Positions 44,060 through 55,482 of a stretch of DNA of 64,000 nucleotides are shown in pieces (the stretch's first letter is position 1; each line of letters begins with the position of its first letter). This DNA comes from Triatoma infestans (lineage: Eukaryota > Arthropoda > Insecta > Hemiptera > Reduviidae), in NCBI GenBank assembly GCA_011037195.1, contig JAAEAF010003088.1:62001-126000 (forward strand), read 5' to 3'. Under the pieces are notes generated by a model that was given only the letters and a program-made list of their open reading frames with translations, did no database searches and had not been told where the DNA came from. A program made the position numbers and the translations under genes.

Positions 44060-44964
44060 TCAATTCTGTGACGATCACAATACTTTATCTTTTTTATAAC
44101 AGTAAGAAAAAATAAAAAATTTTAAAAACTATTATTAAAAATTTCAATGATGTGTTAATACGTAATTCTCTGAACTCTCGTATGTTACTGAACTGATAAA
44201 ATATTTAAAACAGATAGAAATATCGTTTCAAATCATTATTTTTAATATATCCTTAATCTACTTATTATGGCTTATTATATGGTCTCAATATGATATCCCT
44301 TTCTAATATGTGACTACAAAATGGAGAACTATTAGCATAAACATTGCTTAAAATAATGTTATTATTACCAGAGTTCAAACTATACGCATTCATGAATGCT
44401 AGAATAGGTTTAAAAAAAATTGAAACTGGAAATATTTAAGTACTTCACTTAATATAATTTATAGTTGAAAGTTATAAAATTACAGAACTTGTTAGGGAGG
44501 GAGGGCCAGAAAAAAAAAAAAGAGAAGAAATTAAACTAAATCATAGAAAAATAAAATAAAAAATTAAAAAAAAAAAAAAATGGAAATACGAAGTAACTTT
44601 AGCTGTAAAATAAGAAATTCTCTCTCAGGTGTTTCTTTACGTTGACTAATTTACAGTCTTCTTTGTAAATTTATGGCTACTTAGTTTTTTATACCTGACT
44701 TATTTATTTTTCTTTCCGCTGGGCGATTTTTGATGACAAAGCTTTGCCACTTACATATTCAAATATACTGTAAACATGGGTGTGAATTTATTCGTATCAT
44801 AATAATTGTAATATAGGTTATATTACAATATTTTTTTTATAATTGTAATTTTTTTTTTTTTTTTTTGGAGTATAATAATAAATAATAAATAAAAATAAAT
44901 TTGGAGATTTAGATCAATAATTAACAATCATATAATGCAAATTTGGAATGAATAAAAAGTACTA
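44060..44964. other. No genes recognised
   Basis: AT-rich; A/T homopolymers at 44511-44521, 44567-44580 and 44849-44866. Nothing identified. Confidence 0.4.
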
Positions 44965-44979
44965 TATATTTTACAAAAA
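44965..44979. repeat. Left TSD of LINE family L copy 2
   Basis: TATATTTTACAAAAA, repeated exactly at 46013-46027. Confidence 0.8.
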
Positions 44980-46012
44980 AAAAAAAAAAATACTCCGCCT
45001 TAACTCCTGCACGGTCACACCATCATTAGATAGCCTTCCTTCTTGGCGTACTTTACTCCTCGAGCTTCCATCCCAGATTGAGTCGGACATTCGTGAAGAG
45101 GCTGTCAGACGGGCTACTTCTACTGATCGTTTTCTTCTTTACAGAGTGCTAATAGCAGAATATCCCAATTTTATAACGGAGAGTCTATTTGATATCCTCA
45201 AGCTTAAAGATCTCCGCTGGTTTTTCAAAATTAGAGGGGAACTTCTTTTTCTAAATTTTAGGCCATGGATGGATAGAGAGGTAATAACTGAAAAATGTTC
45301 CCTTTGCTCGTATGATGTTCGCGAGGATTTATATCATTTCCTTAGGGGAATGTCCTATCCTCGTGGAGCTTCGGCTACTCCATTTCGGCAAATCCTTTCT
45401 CTCCAGGCTGGAGATAATTCAATTTTTAACCGGTCAAACATCCTGTTTACCATTGATTCGTTACTCTCGCCATGCCTGTCAAATCAGACTTGAATGGTTA
45501 GCGGATTCGACTTAGGTAATATCTATGCTGGTTACCTTGGCTATATTTTTCTTTTTATTATTGTAATATGCAAATTTTCCCTAAGTATTTTATACATTGT
45601 ATTTTATCTTTATTACGTTTTTTAGTTTATATTTAGTTTGTTTTTATTATTATTTTGTTTTCATCAAGAGATTTGGTATTCTTTATCGGTATTTATTTTA
45701 GTTTTTCTTTGAAAATGCCTACTAATGGTTTTTCTTTTTTTAACGTACTGTATATACTATTTGCTTATTGTATTATATTTATTATTTTCTTACTGTACTA
45801 CATTATCCATACATACAATACATATATATATTTACTTTTCTTAAGCTCTATTATACTTATATTACGCACTATATTAACTCGTTAATAATAACATTAAATT
45901 TAACTTGCAGTAAACTCAAGCAGACGGCTTATGCCATGCTTTTAATACTTTGTCATTTCTTTATTTTTTTTGTAATTTTTTCCTAATAAAGTATTATTAT
46001 TATTATTATTAT
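44980..46012 (+). mobile_element. LINE family L, strongly 5'-truncated copy
   Basis: 1033-bp copy with 15-bp TSD and (ATT)n tail after AATAAAGT (45987-45994). The coding remnant (about 44995-45515) reads LPSQIESDIREEAVRR, RWFFKIRGELLFLN, KCSLCSYDVREDLYHFL, then in a second frame ECPILVELRLLHFGKSFL and YSRHACQIRLEWLAD, matching the C-terminal part of the LINE at 22052-24291 (FKIRCELLNLN, LCSLCNYKEEEDVYHF, CPILTEFRIRYLHK). A frameshift splits the zinc knuckle, so the copy is non-functional. The rest is 3' untranslated region. Confidence 0.85.
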
Positions 46013-46027
46013 TATATTTTACAAAAA
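46013..46027. repeat. Right TSD of LINE family L copy 2
   Basis: TATATTTTACAAAAA, identical to 44965-44979. Confidence 0.8.
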
Positions 46028-46200
46028 TAATAACATAAATATAATACAACCTTAGTACGAAACTGTCATGGCTAAAAATGCCGTCGATTAAATTCTATAA
46101 ACCGATAAAATTTCTATAAACTTAACCATCATTTGATTACAATTTCATTTCTATTTCTGATAAAGTATTTTTACTAAAATAATAGACTCAAAAGTTTCTT

Positions 46201-46459
46201 TTTTTTTTTTTTCTTTCTTTTTTTTAAATTTAAGGCGCGTCAACATCTATAGTTATTGGCACTCGAAGCTTTCTCAGTATACTGCCGGCCTCCGGACAGT
46301 GTTCTCTCGCAAAAGACAGCACTGTACATCACCGAATAGTGAGCTATAGATGCTCCTAAAAGAAAAAAAAAAATCTAAGGATAGCACTGGACTCGAACCC
46401 GGATGGATTCTCCGCGTAGGAGTCCAACACCTGAACCACACGTTGAACTAATCCCTTCC
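46201..46459 (-). mobile_element. SINE-A short form
   Basis: Minus strand: GGAAGGGATTAGTTCAACG head, B-box GGGTTCGAGTCC (46400-46389), TTTTTTTTTTTCTTTTAGGAGC, body and poly-A/T-mixed tail (46201-46228). Flanks GACTCAAAAGTTTCTT (46185-46200) and GACTATAAGTTTCTT (46460-46474) are an imperfect TSD of about 15 bp. Confidence 0.85.
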
Positions 46460-46474
46460 GACTATAAGTTTCTT

Positions 46475-47125
46475 AACAGCGCATCTATCAAGAAAATAGA
46501 AGACATTTTCAACTTCGCCAACAAAAGTAGCAAGCGTAGACTTTATCTAGGATATAGGGTTTATAATTTAAATTTAGTAATTCCTCTCTTAATTTAATAA
46601 TTAATGCCTATTTCATGACAGTCTATACTGCCATTGATATAGTTGACATCTAGTAAAGCTAACCGTTATTTTGCTTTAGAGTTGCCAGTTCAGACTTCCA
46701 AGTGTCCATTGTTTCAAGATTGCGCTGTGCAAAAAACTATTTTATGTGCCCAGGGAAAAAAAAACCAATCTCGAAACCGGAAATGTTTTGTGTTTACAAA
46801 CTTCCAGTGCCAGGGACAGTTGTGTAAATGGGGATCTGGTTTTAAAACTCTAATAATATGATTTAAATATGAAGATGAATCATAAATAATCGCAACCAAC
46901 TAGATTAATACGAACTTAATTATATACGTAACTGAATAAAAACTTAATATAATTAATTTGATCTTAACATTTGCAAGATCTTTAACAAGTGTGTTATATC
47001 AGCAATTCCAAATAATGGGTTGTATAAAAAAAATGACTACTTTTCTAAAAAAAAGAAGTTCAATGAACTTTAACAATATATTACTAATTTTGCGTAACTA
47101 GTTTTAAAAAAAACGTGTACACCTG
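46475..47125. other. No genes recognised
   Basis: Includes a slightly GC-richer part (46660-46850) with a 72-codon frame of no recognisable family. Confidence 0.3.
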
Positions 47126-47129
47126 CTGA

Positions 47130-47545
47130 AGCTACACTTACTTTATGTGAAATCGAATGAGTAGAGGTTCTTGATCAGCGTACTGCCCAGCATATGGAAA
47201 AATTGAATACTGGTGATATGGCTTTATGGCATTGAGTCAAATCCAACCACAAGTATTCCTGCACATACTGCAGGCCTAGCCGTGGCTATAGATGATAGTA
47301 TACAATGGGAAAGATAAATAGGAGATTTAGGATAGTGCCGCATGAACTTACAGTTCAACAGGCCGCCAGGGGAATTGGATACTTGCCAACTTCTCTTAAA
47401 AAATCCATCTGATATGCGCTTCTACGAAAGAGTAGTGACAAATGATGAGAAGCGGATTTACTGGCGAAATCCTGGGACAGGTGGTCAATGGTTGAATCAC
47501 GGTCAAACGGCAAGAGGACAAATTGCCAATTCCGGTTAGTGCAAG
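47130..47545 (+). pseudogene. Mariner-type transposase fragment
   Basis: Plus-strand frames give LDQRTAQHMEKL (helix-turn-helix region), then VPHELT-like (CCGCATGAACTTACAG, 47338-47353), LLLKNPSDMRFYERVVTNDEKRIYWRN (family form FL-RIVTGDEKWI-Y-N, with the first catalytic Asp) and TGGQWLNHGQTARGQI (family W--PG--A). The frame from 47342 to 47539 is open but out of register upstream. The rest of the DDE domain is missing; family H sequence follows directly. Confidence 0.7.
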
Positions 47546-47985
47546 AGGGCAAATTGTGAAAAAAATCGATGATGTGCGTTTTGAGTATTACAATGGGATC
47601 CGGAAAAGAAGTTTTCTGTCAAAATTCTTTCAACCGGAAGTAACCTCTTTACTGATGTTCTCGAAACCGTTCCAAGTTAGTATATCAATACATACAATAA
47701 GTGCTACAACTTATTATTTGAAACATTTCTCCGGAAAAAAATCATTTAAGGCAGCTTTAGGGTGAGAAATGGGATTATGTTTTCCTATAAACTGCTATTT
47801 TAGTTTATTATTCGATTGATTTATCTAAATAATATTAATTAGGACTAAATGTATTGCTCGTAATTAAAATTCCGAGTTTTTCAACAAAAAAAATTGGTAC
47901 ACCGGAAGTGCGTTTTTATTGAACAATTTTTTTTTTTCAGTTTTCTACGATTTTCTCCATAAAAACATCAAATTTAATTTAAATA
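47546..47985 (-). repeat. Family H copy, left part (split by a LINE)
   Basis: GTGCGTTTTGAGTATTACAATGGGATCC, TCAACCGGAAGTAACC, AAGTGCTACAAC, GAAACATTTCTCCGG and ACACCGGAAGTGCG match family H. Interrupted near 47986 and resumes at 48529. Confidence 0.75.
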
Positions 47986-48528
47986 TTGGGGGGGGGGGTC
48001 CGATGCATGCGTTCTTTACCATCTATTGTGTTATGCCCCCTGGATGCCGCAGGCTGCCCACAGCACCCAAACAGATTTCCCAGGCGAACTCCGTCTACAA
48101 CACATCCATCAGGTTAAGATGCCCAATGAAACCTAATAACCTGACGGGCTTTAGGGAGAGTATATTCCCCACTTCCTCCTCCTGGTAACTACCCAGGTTC
48201 TTAAATCTTCTCTGGGCGGCAGCCTCGCAGTTCGTTAGGAGATGTAATGGAGTTTCCTCCATCTCCCCACAGAATCTGCTTATACTGTCACTCTCAAAAT
48301 CCAGCTTCGACAGGTGTTCTCTGAGTCGACAATGCCCCATGAGGTAACCCGTAAGAACGAGGAGTTTGTTCTTGTCAATGTAAGCCTTCGCCGATGTTAT
48401 AATTTCCCAGGCACATCTTGGCCTGCCACAGTCCGAGGGAGGGAATTCCAGAGTTGAGACCTCTTTCTTTACCTCCTCTTCCACCTTCCGAAGTTCATCC
48501 AAGATAAACAGGGCCGCTGATCCCGCTA
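47986..48528 (-). pseudogene. LINE C-terminal fragment (R1/I-group type)
   Basis: Minus-strand frame of 135 codons (48502-48095): LTGYLMGHCRLREHLSKLDF, then SRFCGEMEETPLHLLTNCEA. The block TGHC-LR-HL ... CRFCGEEEETP-HLL-EC is the conserved region after the RNase H of R1/I-type LINEs. GC-richer than its surroundings. A G run at 47988-47997 marks the left edge. It sits inside a family H copy. 5'-truncated. Confidence 0.8.
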
Positions 48529-48935
48529 AAATTTGGTTATACTAACTGTAAATACAAGAAAAACAGACTTCTTTTTTTTTTTTTTAAGTTTTTAGTGAGT
48601 AAGTTCATTTATAAGGGGGTTTTTGAGGGAGGGGTAAGGTTAAGCTTAAGTTTAGTTTTTCGCCCATTGAAGGTAATCTTGAAGACTGCTAAAAATCTAG
48701 TATGAAGAAACTTTCGTCATTTATAATTGCAGCAAGAGAGACTGCTCTTGATTATTTTTTTTTTTTTTTAATTTTTAGAAAAAGAAACCTTTTAAGAGCT
48801 ATTCTAATTCAGTATTTTAGATAAGACGAATTATGATAAAAATTATACATTAAGTGCAATTGCTAGAATTCGAGAATAAATTGAAGAAAATCTGTTAACC
48901 GGAAATTAATATTCAGTAACTAAATCAAGTAGCAT
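48529..48935 (-). repeat. Family H copy, right part, and a second scrap
   Basis: AATTTGGTTATACTAACTG resumes the copy; then AAGTTCATTTATAAGGGGG, GGAGGGGTAAGG, GCAGCAAGAGAGACTG. A further piece at 48840-48930 (GAGAATAAATTGAAGAAAATC, GTTAACCGGAAAT) is family H as well. Confidence 0.5.
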
Positions 48936-49939
48936 TTTATTTTCTATATAATTCATAAATTTTTAGAACTCTATAATTAAAAATATGTTAGTTTTATAAA
49001 TAACTATTAAATATATATATATATATATGTTTATTTTCTGACTATTCTTTATCGTCTAAATTTCTTTATAAAAAAAATAAAATAGTCTCTTAATTTTTTA
49101 TACCATTGCAAGAGCTGGCAAAATTTCAGAAATGAATTTTATTTTCAGGTAACAGTTTTTTTTTTTTTATTTGATTAATTTGTTTACTAATGTAGTAGGG
49201 GGTTGATTTTAATTTATTTAAAGTGGTGTCACTTTATTTGAAAGAACGCTTGAGCAATATTTATTAGAGGTGTTAATTTGATTACTAAAAACAATAGAAT
49301 TATGTTTTGAAAAGGCTAAATGATTATTATGTAATGACATGTAGACACAAATTATACATACAAAGAAAAAATTTGGAATAATTAATGTCTTAAATTTTAA
49401 TATTTATTTTTTTTTTTTGGCTACTTCTATTAAGTGTAACATTTGTATCGAGTTCTTGTGGTTAAATAGTTCTAAATAGCGTGATTATTTCTGGAATAAT
49501 AAATTGGAACTATTAAAAAAAATAAACCGTTTAAAAAAACTTTTCTATATAATTTCAGATTATTAGTAATATTTCAAGAAAGTGACGGTTCAGAGTTTCT
49601 CCAGCTAGATAACATACATTATGTGTCCCCCACTTTTAAGCGAGTAATGTTCCCTACTTTAAAAACTATAAAAAAAAAAAAAAAAATTAGAATTGATAGA
49701 ATTAAACCGAATGTCATTATTTTATTTACGAGTATTATAGAATTGTTTATAATTTTAATATTTTTTTATTTTATTTTTTCATTTATTTGAATTGTTACAC
49801 CAGCTCTACCTGTCCTGTAAGTAATACTGACAAATTTACAATGACGCTAACACACCTCACATATTAAACGAGGGGAGTAGCTCCCCCACTTATTTATTAA
49901 AATTAACTGCTCCCTTCTTCTGTGGAGAGGAGATTGCGA
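48936..49939. other. No genes recognised
   Basis: AT-rich; TA run at 49011-49028, homopolymers. 49800-49939 may be the 3' untranslated region of the adjacent jockey fragment. Confidence 0.35.
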
Positions 49940-50825
49940 GGCCATTGGCGCCTTAAACGTCTGGGAGGATTGTCTGGAATGCAACGGGATGATAAATTTC
50001 AGATAAGAGGATTAGAGTGGGATTGAAAAGACTGATTGACTTTTGTTATATCGGGTTCGGGCAACATTACTTACAAAAAAAAAAGAATGTCTAAGTCCGT
50101 ATGTATGGTTAGATTTGAAACATAAAATGGAGCGTTAACGATAGTGCGAAGGATTTTTAGATTGGAGAGATTGAATTCTTTGGAAATTAGAATGTTTTGT
50201 TGGACCTCATAATTCGATGCCGTATGTCCAGATAGGTTTTTTTATATAGATGTGTATATGAGTCGTTTGTTGTATTGTGGGAATTTTGATCTGTTGTCGA
50301 ATAGTCTTTTGAGTAGCCGATAGCGTCTAATAAGTTCAAGTCTTTCAAGTCGGGTATATAGGTTCCATGTCAAGCTTTTGCCTATATACGTACATCGACA
50401 TTCATAGGAGGGATAGGAATTAAATTGTAATAGACTGCAGGGAGAGTGATGCGGCGGAGTGTGAAAGTGATGTTTTGAGATTTGGTTTCATTTAGTTTTA
50501 TTTTCCATCTTTTGAACCATTCTTCTAACGAAGTAAGGATGGGTTTGGAACCTTCTGTGTGCGGTTATTGGATCTTGATGAGGAGAGAGAATAGCTTTGC
50601 CATCTACGTAGGTTAGAAGTTCTGTTTCTGTATGGGTGGGCATATCTGCTGTATATATTGCATGGAGGATGGGGCCCAGAATACTGCCTTGTGGTACGCC
50701 TGCTTTGGCTTTATGAAATAGCGGTCAGACAAATAGGATTTTAGAATTAGGTAGTAGGTGAATTGTAGGATGCCCTTGAGTTTCCAAAGCAATCCCGGGT
50801 GCCACACTCGATCGAAGGCTTTTTA
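49940..50825 (-). pseudogene. Jockey-type LINE RT pseudogene
   Basis: Minus-strand frames from 50825: KAFDRVWHPGLLWKLK (RT block A), SYLSDRYF, then AGVPQGSILGP (block B) and YVDGK in place of the YADD catalytic pair, then WFKRWKIKLNETKSQNITFTLRR, SLTWNLYTRLERL and RTIVNAPFYVSNLTIH-D. Frame changes several times and the catalytic Asp pair is lost. The order equals that of the jockey fragments at 8512-8994, 24854-25678 and 58940-59602. TSD not found. Confidence 0.8.
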
Positions 50826-50869
50826 ACATTTTAAATTAATAAATTTATAATGTAAAACATTTGGAAAAT

Positions 50870-51083
50870 TTGGAGTGCTTTGCCATAATTTCGAAAATGA
50901 GTTACTTCAAAAACAATCTTCAGATTCCATAGTGATTGCAGAATAGTGTTTGAATAGATTTCGCTCCTACGATTTTTCATTTTGGAGAGATTTTGATAAT
51001 ACCACACAAAATATACACACGCACATACCAATTTTCACAAACTCACGAGGCGTCACAACATAAATCTTCATAATATCGGTGAG
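50870..51083 (+). repeat. Family H 3'-side fragment, left part
   Basis: ATTCCATAGTGATTGCAG, GCTCCTACGATTTTTCATTTTGG, a CACACA block, CTCACGAGGCGTCA and AATATCGGTGAGAG. Interrupted by a SINE and resumes at 51331. Confidence 0.6.
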
Positions 51084-51330
51084 AGGGAAGGAGAGAATAG
51101 TTAAGTGGTTAGCATATTGGATTCCAACGCGGAGGTCCCTTTGAGTCTAGCTGAGCTGTCTTTAGATTTTTTTCTTCCTAGGAGCCTCTCTCTACAGCTC
51201 ACTGTCCGGTGATGGATAGTATTGTCTGTATAACGAGAGAACACTGTTTGGAGGCAGGCAGTGCAATGAGAAGACTCCGGGCGCTATTGACCATAGATGT
51301 TGACGCGCCTTAAATTAAAAAAAAACAAAA
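51084..51330 (+). mobile_element. SINE-A short form inside family H
   Basis: Head GAATAGTTAAGTGGTTAGCA, weakened B-box (TTTGAGTCTAG), TTTAGATTTTTTTCTTCCTAGG, CAGCTCACTGTCCGG, GTATTGTCTGTATAACGAGAG, GTTTGGAGGCAGGCAG, GATGTTGACGCGCC and poly-A to 51330. It lies in the middle of a family H copy, whose halves are at 50870-51083 and 51331-51405. Confidence 0.85.
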
Positions 51331-51405
51331 TGCCGGAGAGATCTCAGTTTCGAAAATTTGACACAGGTGCAATATTTCCATCTGCCAATAGTATTAGAAA
51401 ATAAA
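51331..51405 (+). repeat. Family H 3' end, right part
   Basis: ATGCCGGAGAGATCTCAGTTTCG, AAAATTTGACACAGG, GCAATATTTCC and a decayed hairpin. Confidence 0.6.
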
Positions 51406-51475
51406 ATTAATTGTCTAGAAATTCAATATATAATTAAGTTTCAGCTTCAATCCTTTGTTATTTACCATAGTATTG

Positions 51476-51580
51476 GAATGGATTTAAAACAATTATAACT
51501 ACTTAGAATTTGAGAATAATTGCTTAAGCACCACGCCTTTCAATTTTGATAGCAATCCCCGAACTGTTACTGTCGGCTTC
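51476..51580 (+). repeat. Short dispersed duplication D, copy 1
   Basis: ATGGATTTAAAACAATTATAACTA ... TTTGAGAATAATTG-TTAAG ... CCTTTCAATTTTGATAGCAATC is nearly identical to 53788-53885, 2.3 kb away in the same orientation. The element type is not recognised. Confidence 0.75.
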
Positions 51581-52254
51581 TTTTATGGAAATCGAAGCGC
51601 TTATTCAAAATAATTATGGTTTTTCTAATTAAGAAATAATTAATAGAAAATAGTTAATATTTCTTTTCCTTATCATGTTATCAAATTGTGGTCTTGAAAA
51701 ACATTTTTTTTTGTCTAAAAGAGAAATTATCTTTGAGAAATAATGGAAATTAGCTGTACCTGTGACTTGAATAGAAGTGAAAAACGAGCTGGAACATATC
51801 AATAAACCCGTAAGTTAAAATAGACTTGAAAAGTGATTTGTCAAATAGATTAGGAATTTTCAAAAATAATACTTTAACAGCAATATTAGTTTGATTTATT
51901 GAAAATTTATTTATAGAATTTTTATATTAAAAGAAATTTAAGGAAGGTATTATACCTAATTTAGTATTCATTTAGATTTGTCTCATTGGACCAGTTATTT
52001 ATTATACACACGCAAACTCTTGTCATGATTTTCATTCTTCTTCCACTAGCTGAACCTGTTCACGGTAATTTTACACCTCAGCAAGATTTCTAAATGAAAG
52101 GGGTTTTCATTTCCCCTTTATTATTTATTTATTTTTCTTAATTTTAATAAACTCTCTTAAGTTTTAATTATTCTATCCAAAATTTGGTAATTATTAATTA
52201 ATCAATTAATTATTACATTATAAAAAATTTTCAACAAATTTTTATAGGATTATT
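51581..52254. other. No genes recognised
   Basis: AT-rich; nothing identified. Confidence 0.35.
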
Positions 52255-53218
52255 ACTTTCTCTTACTCTTAGTAAGAGGAAATATTGTAATCGTGTCAAA
52301 TTTTCGATATCGAGTTTACACCGGAAATATCCGTTTTGAGGACCCCTGAATCCAAAAAAGTGGTTTTTAGCAAATGGTCTGTGTCTGTGTGTGTGTATAT
52401 GAACAGCATAACTCAAAAACGAAACACCGTAGAAAGTTGAAACTTGATATTCCGTCTAGGTACCAGCAATGCCATCTGACAGTGGGTCATCTGTCAAAAT
52501 TCCTCAACCGGAAGTACCACTTTACTTATTTTTTTTTTTTACTTTTTTGCGATTTTCTCAAAAATAGCTCCAACGATTTTCTTCAAATTGGTATAGCAAC
52601 TATACATACAAAGAGCTACAACTTTATTTGTTGAAACATTCTCTGGGAAAATTCATTTAAGGGCAGTTATGGGGGAAAGGTGGGGTTAGGTTTTCATCTA
52701 AAGTGCTATTTCAGTTTATTAAACAATTCTATCATCTAAATAATGTTAATTAGAATTGAATATGTTGTTGAAATTCCGAGTTTGATAAAAATCGGATGAC
52801 CGGAAGTGCGTTTACTTTACCACTTTACTAAATGATTTTTTCACTTTTTCGATTTTCTCAAAAATGGCTCCGACGATTTTCTTTAAACTTGCTATATTAA
52901 CTACTCATACAAAGAGCTACAACTTTTATCTAAAACATTTCTCTAGGAAAATTCATTTATGGCCACTTTTAGTGGAGGGGTGGGGTTATGTTTTTTTAAG
53001 TGGATCATAGTTTTATACATTCTATCATCCAAAATAATTAATTAGAAAGAAATAGATGGCTGAAATTCCGGTTTTCAAGATAAATTTAGTAAACCGGAAG
53101 TGTGCTTTTACTGAACAGTTTTTTTCAGTTTTCGACGAATTTCATTAAATTTGGTACACAAACTATAAAATTTGTCAATTATAATTTTGAGAACTGGAGT
53201 AAGAGAAAGTTGTGTGAG
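52255..53218 (-). mobile_element. Family H copy (two monomers), 5' terminus cut
   Basis: Hairpin end ACTTTCTCTTACTCTTAGTAAGAGG at 52255, TTTACACCGGAAATATCC, a short GT block, CAGCATAACTCAAAAACG, two monomers with ACCGGAAGT at about 52507, 52800 and 53094, and GGAGTAAGAGAAAGTTGTGTGAG. The last GTTTCACACCAGA is missing: a PLE-like end begins at 53219. Confidence 0.9.
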
Positions 53219-53375
53219 ATTCATTTCAGTCTCTCAAGTTCTCAACGTTTACTCCTCTCCTAACCTAAAGAGTTCCTGAAGAAGGCACCAAAGGTAGCCG
53301 AAACGTATAGCAACAAAGAATTCTTTTTCTTTAAAAACTCCTCTGGCCATTGCCGTACAAACATCTAATTGATTT
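53219..53375 (+). mobile_element. Penelope-like element terminal fragment
   Basis: Carries CTGAAGA (53276-53282), a 6-bp stem GGCACC/GGT-A-GCC with an AAA loop, and GAAACG (from 53300), the PLE-type hammerhead core. It abuts family H at the left, as the PLE at 19030-19969 does. No coding part remains. Confidence 0.5.
53276..53303 (+). ncRNA. Hammerhead-like core
   Basis: CUGAAGA, a stem II of six pairs with one bulged A, then GAAA. Stems I and III are not resolved, so cleavage is unproven. Confidence 0.4.
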
Positions 53376-53787
53376 TTTTTTTTTTTACTTTATAAGAAAT
53401 ATTTATTTATTTATTTGAAAATGTATTCTAAAAAAAAAAAAAAATAGTTGTTATAAAATAAATTTTGCTATTTAATTGTTGTGTACTCGTATTTTATCAT
53501 TGAAATTGGACTGATTGTTGGTATCTGGAATAGCTGGAAAAACATGATGCACTATTTTGGAAAATATCTCCAATGATTTTATTCAGTTTTCTTTACGCGA
53601 TTTTTGTTAAACACAGTTTACTGACAACAGCTACAAACTTATATATATTTTTTTTTTTTTTTGAAACGTTTTCATGGAAGAACATTGAAACTTTAGTATG
53701 GTAGTGAAGAAGGGTCATTTCAATAGATCTTAATATCTTAATACACAACTAGAGCGCTAAGTAGCTACCATAATGTAAGGAAGGATT
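53376..53787. other. No genes; a family H scrap
   Basis: 53545-53700 holds ATATCTCCAATGATTTTATTC and GAAACGTTTTCATGG, weakly like a family H monomer in minus orientation. Confidence 0.3.
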
Positions 53788-53890
53788 AATGGATTTAAAA
53801 CAATTATAACTAATTAGATTTGAGAATAATTGTTTAAGTACTACGCCTTTCAATTTTGATAGCAATCTCCGATCTATAATGGAAATATTT
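53788..53890 (+). repeat. Short dispersed duplication D, copy 2
   Basis: Nearly identical to 51476-51580; see that entry. Confidence 0.75.
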
Positions 53891-54189
53891 AGCTCAGATA
53901 GATAAAATAAAATCAGAATAAGATAAAAATTAGGTATACATTTGACTTACGAGTATAAACAAGAAATACTTATGAAAACTTAAATTATTAAAAGAAAAAA
54001 AGGCTTGCTATGATATTCATATGACCCACCATTTATTTGAAATTAAACACCACAAATTAAGCAAAACTATTAAAAATCATATATATAATATATAATATAT
54101 ATGTGTGTGTGTGCGTGTGTGTGTCATGCAGTTAGCTATCTAAATTTAAAAGAATTCATTGTAGTTTGCGAGATAATTAAAAAAAAAAC
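53891..54189. other. No genes recognised
   Basis: AT-rich with a TA/TG microsatellite at 54083-54123. Confidence 0.35.
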
Positions 54190-54474
54190 TCAAAAACATA
54201 TCCTGAAAAAATAACTTCCGGTTTAATCGGTTTACTTCAAATTTGGAATTTTTTGCAATGCTTCTAAAACAGTACTCTAGAGAAAAGCTTAACATTAACT
54301 GTTTTTCCAGAAGTTCTGATACGAAGTTCGAAGAACATTGTTGGAGTTGTTTTTTTGTTTTTTTTGAGAAAATCGCCAAAAAAAAAACTGAAAGAAAAAC
54401 GTTCATTAAAAGGTGTTGGATTTTACCAGAATCTTTGTGATAGTTGTGGTGATGGTGACTTAAAACAAAAAAAA
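54190..54474 (+). repeat. Older family H copy, left part
   Basis: ATAACTTCCGGTTTAATCGG, TTCGAAGAACATTGTTGGAG, TTTGAGAAAATCGCC, TTGTGGTGATGGTGACTT match the middle of plus-strand copies. Interrupted by the younger copy 54475-55482; resumes at 55483. Confidence 0.6.
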
Positions 54475-55301
54475 TCTGGTGTGAAACACTCACACAACTT
54501 TTCTTACTCCAGTTCTCAAAATTATAATTGACAAATTTTATAGTTTGTGTACCAAATTTAATGAAATTCGTCGAAAACTGAAAAAACTGTTCAGTAAAAG
54601 CGCACTTGCGGTTTACTAATTTTATTGAAACTGAATTTCAGCCATCTATTTATTTCTAATTAATTATGTTTGGATGATAGAATTGTATAATCAACTATAA
54701 TAGCACTTTAGAGAAAAACATAACCCCACCCCCCTCCTAAAACTGCCCTTAGAATTTTCCCAAAAAAATGTTTTAAATAAAACATGTAGATCTTTGCATG
54801 CTTAGTTTATATAAGAAGTTTCAAAAAAATCGTCGAAGCCATTTTTGTGAAAATTGCGAAAAAGAGAATAAATCATTTAATAAAGTGGTAAAGTAAACGC
54901 ACTTCCGGTTATCCAATTTTTTTCAAACTCGGAATTTCAACAACATATTTAATTCTAATTAACATTATTTAGATGACAGAATTGTCTAATAAACTGAAAT
55001 AGCACTTTTGATGGAAACCTAACCCCACCCCTCCCCCAAAAGTGCCCTCATTGCATTTTCCCGGAGAAATGTTTCAAATAAAAGTTGTAGCTCTTTGTAT
55101 GTGTGGTTGATGTTTCAAGTTTAAGAAAATCGTCGGAGCCATTTTTGAGAAAATTGCAAAAAAGTAAAAAATCCAACTAGTAAAGTGGTACTTCGGTTGA
55201 GGAATTTTGACAGATAACGTACTGTCAATTCCCTGGTGATACCTAAACGGAATATCAAGTTTCAACTTTTTACTGTTTTTCGTTTTTGAGCTATGCTGTT
55301 C

Positions 55302-55360
<59 letters not shown>

Positions 55361-55482
55361 ATTTGCGAAAAACCACTTTTTTTGGACTCTGGGGTCTTCA
55401 AAACGGATATTTCCGGTGATAACTCGATATCGAAAATTTGACACGATTACAATACTTCCTCTTACTAGGAGTAAGAGAAAGT
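54475..55482 (+). mobile_element. Family H complete copy nested in family H
   Basis: TCTGGTGTGAAACACTCACAC, ACTTTTCTTACTCC, two monomers with CTTCCGGTTATCC (54902), CAGATAACGTACTGTC, GAGCTATGCTGTTCACAT, (CA)n at 55313-55359, GATATTTCCGGTGATAAC, and the intact hairpin CTTCCTCTTACTAGGAGTAAGAGAAAG. It splits an older copy so cleanly that the insertion point can be read: no duplication of the old sequence is seen. Confidence 0.92.
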
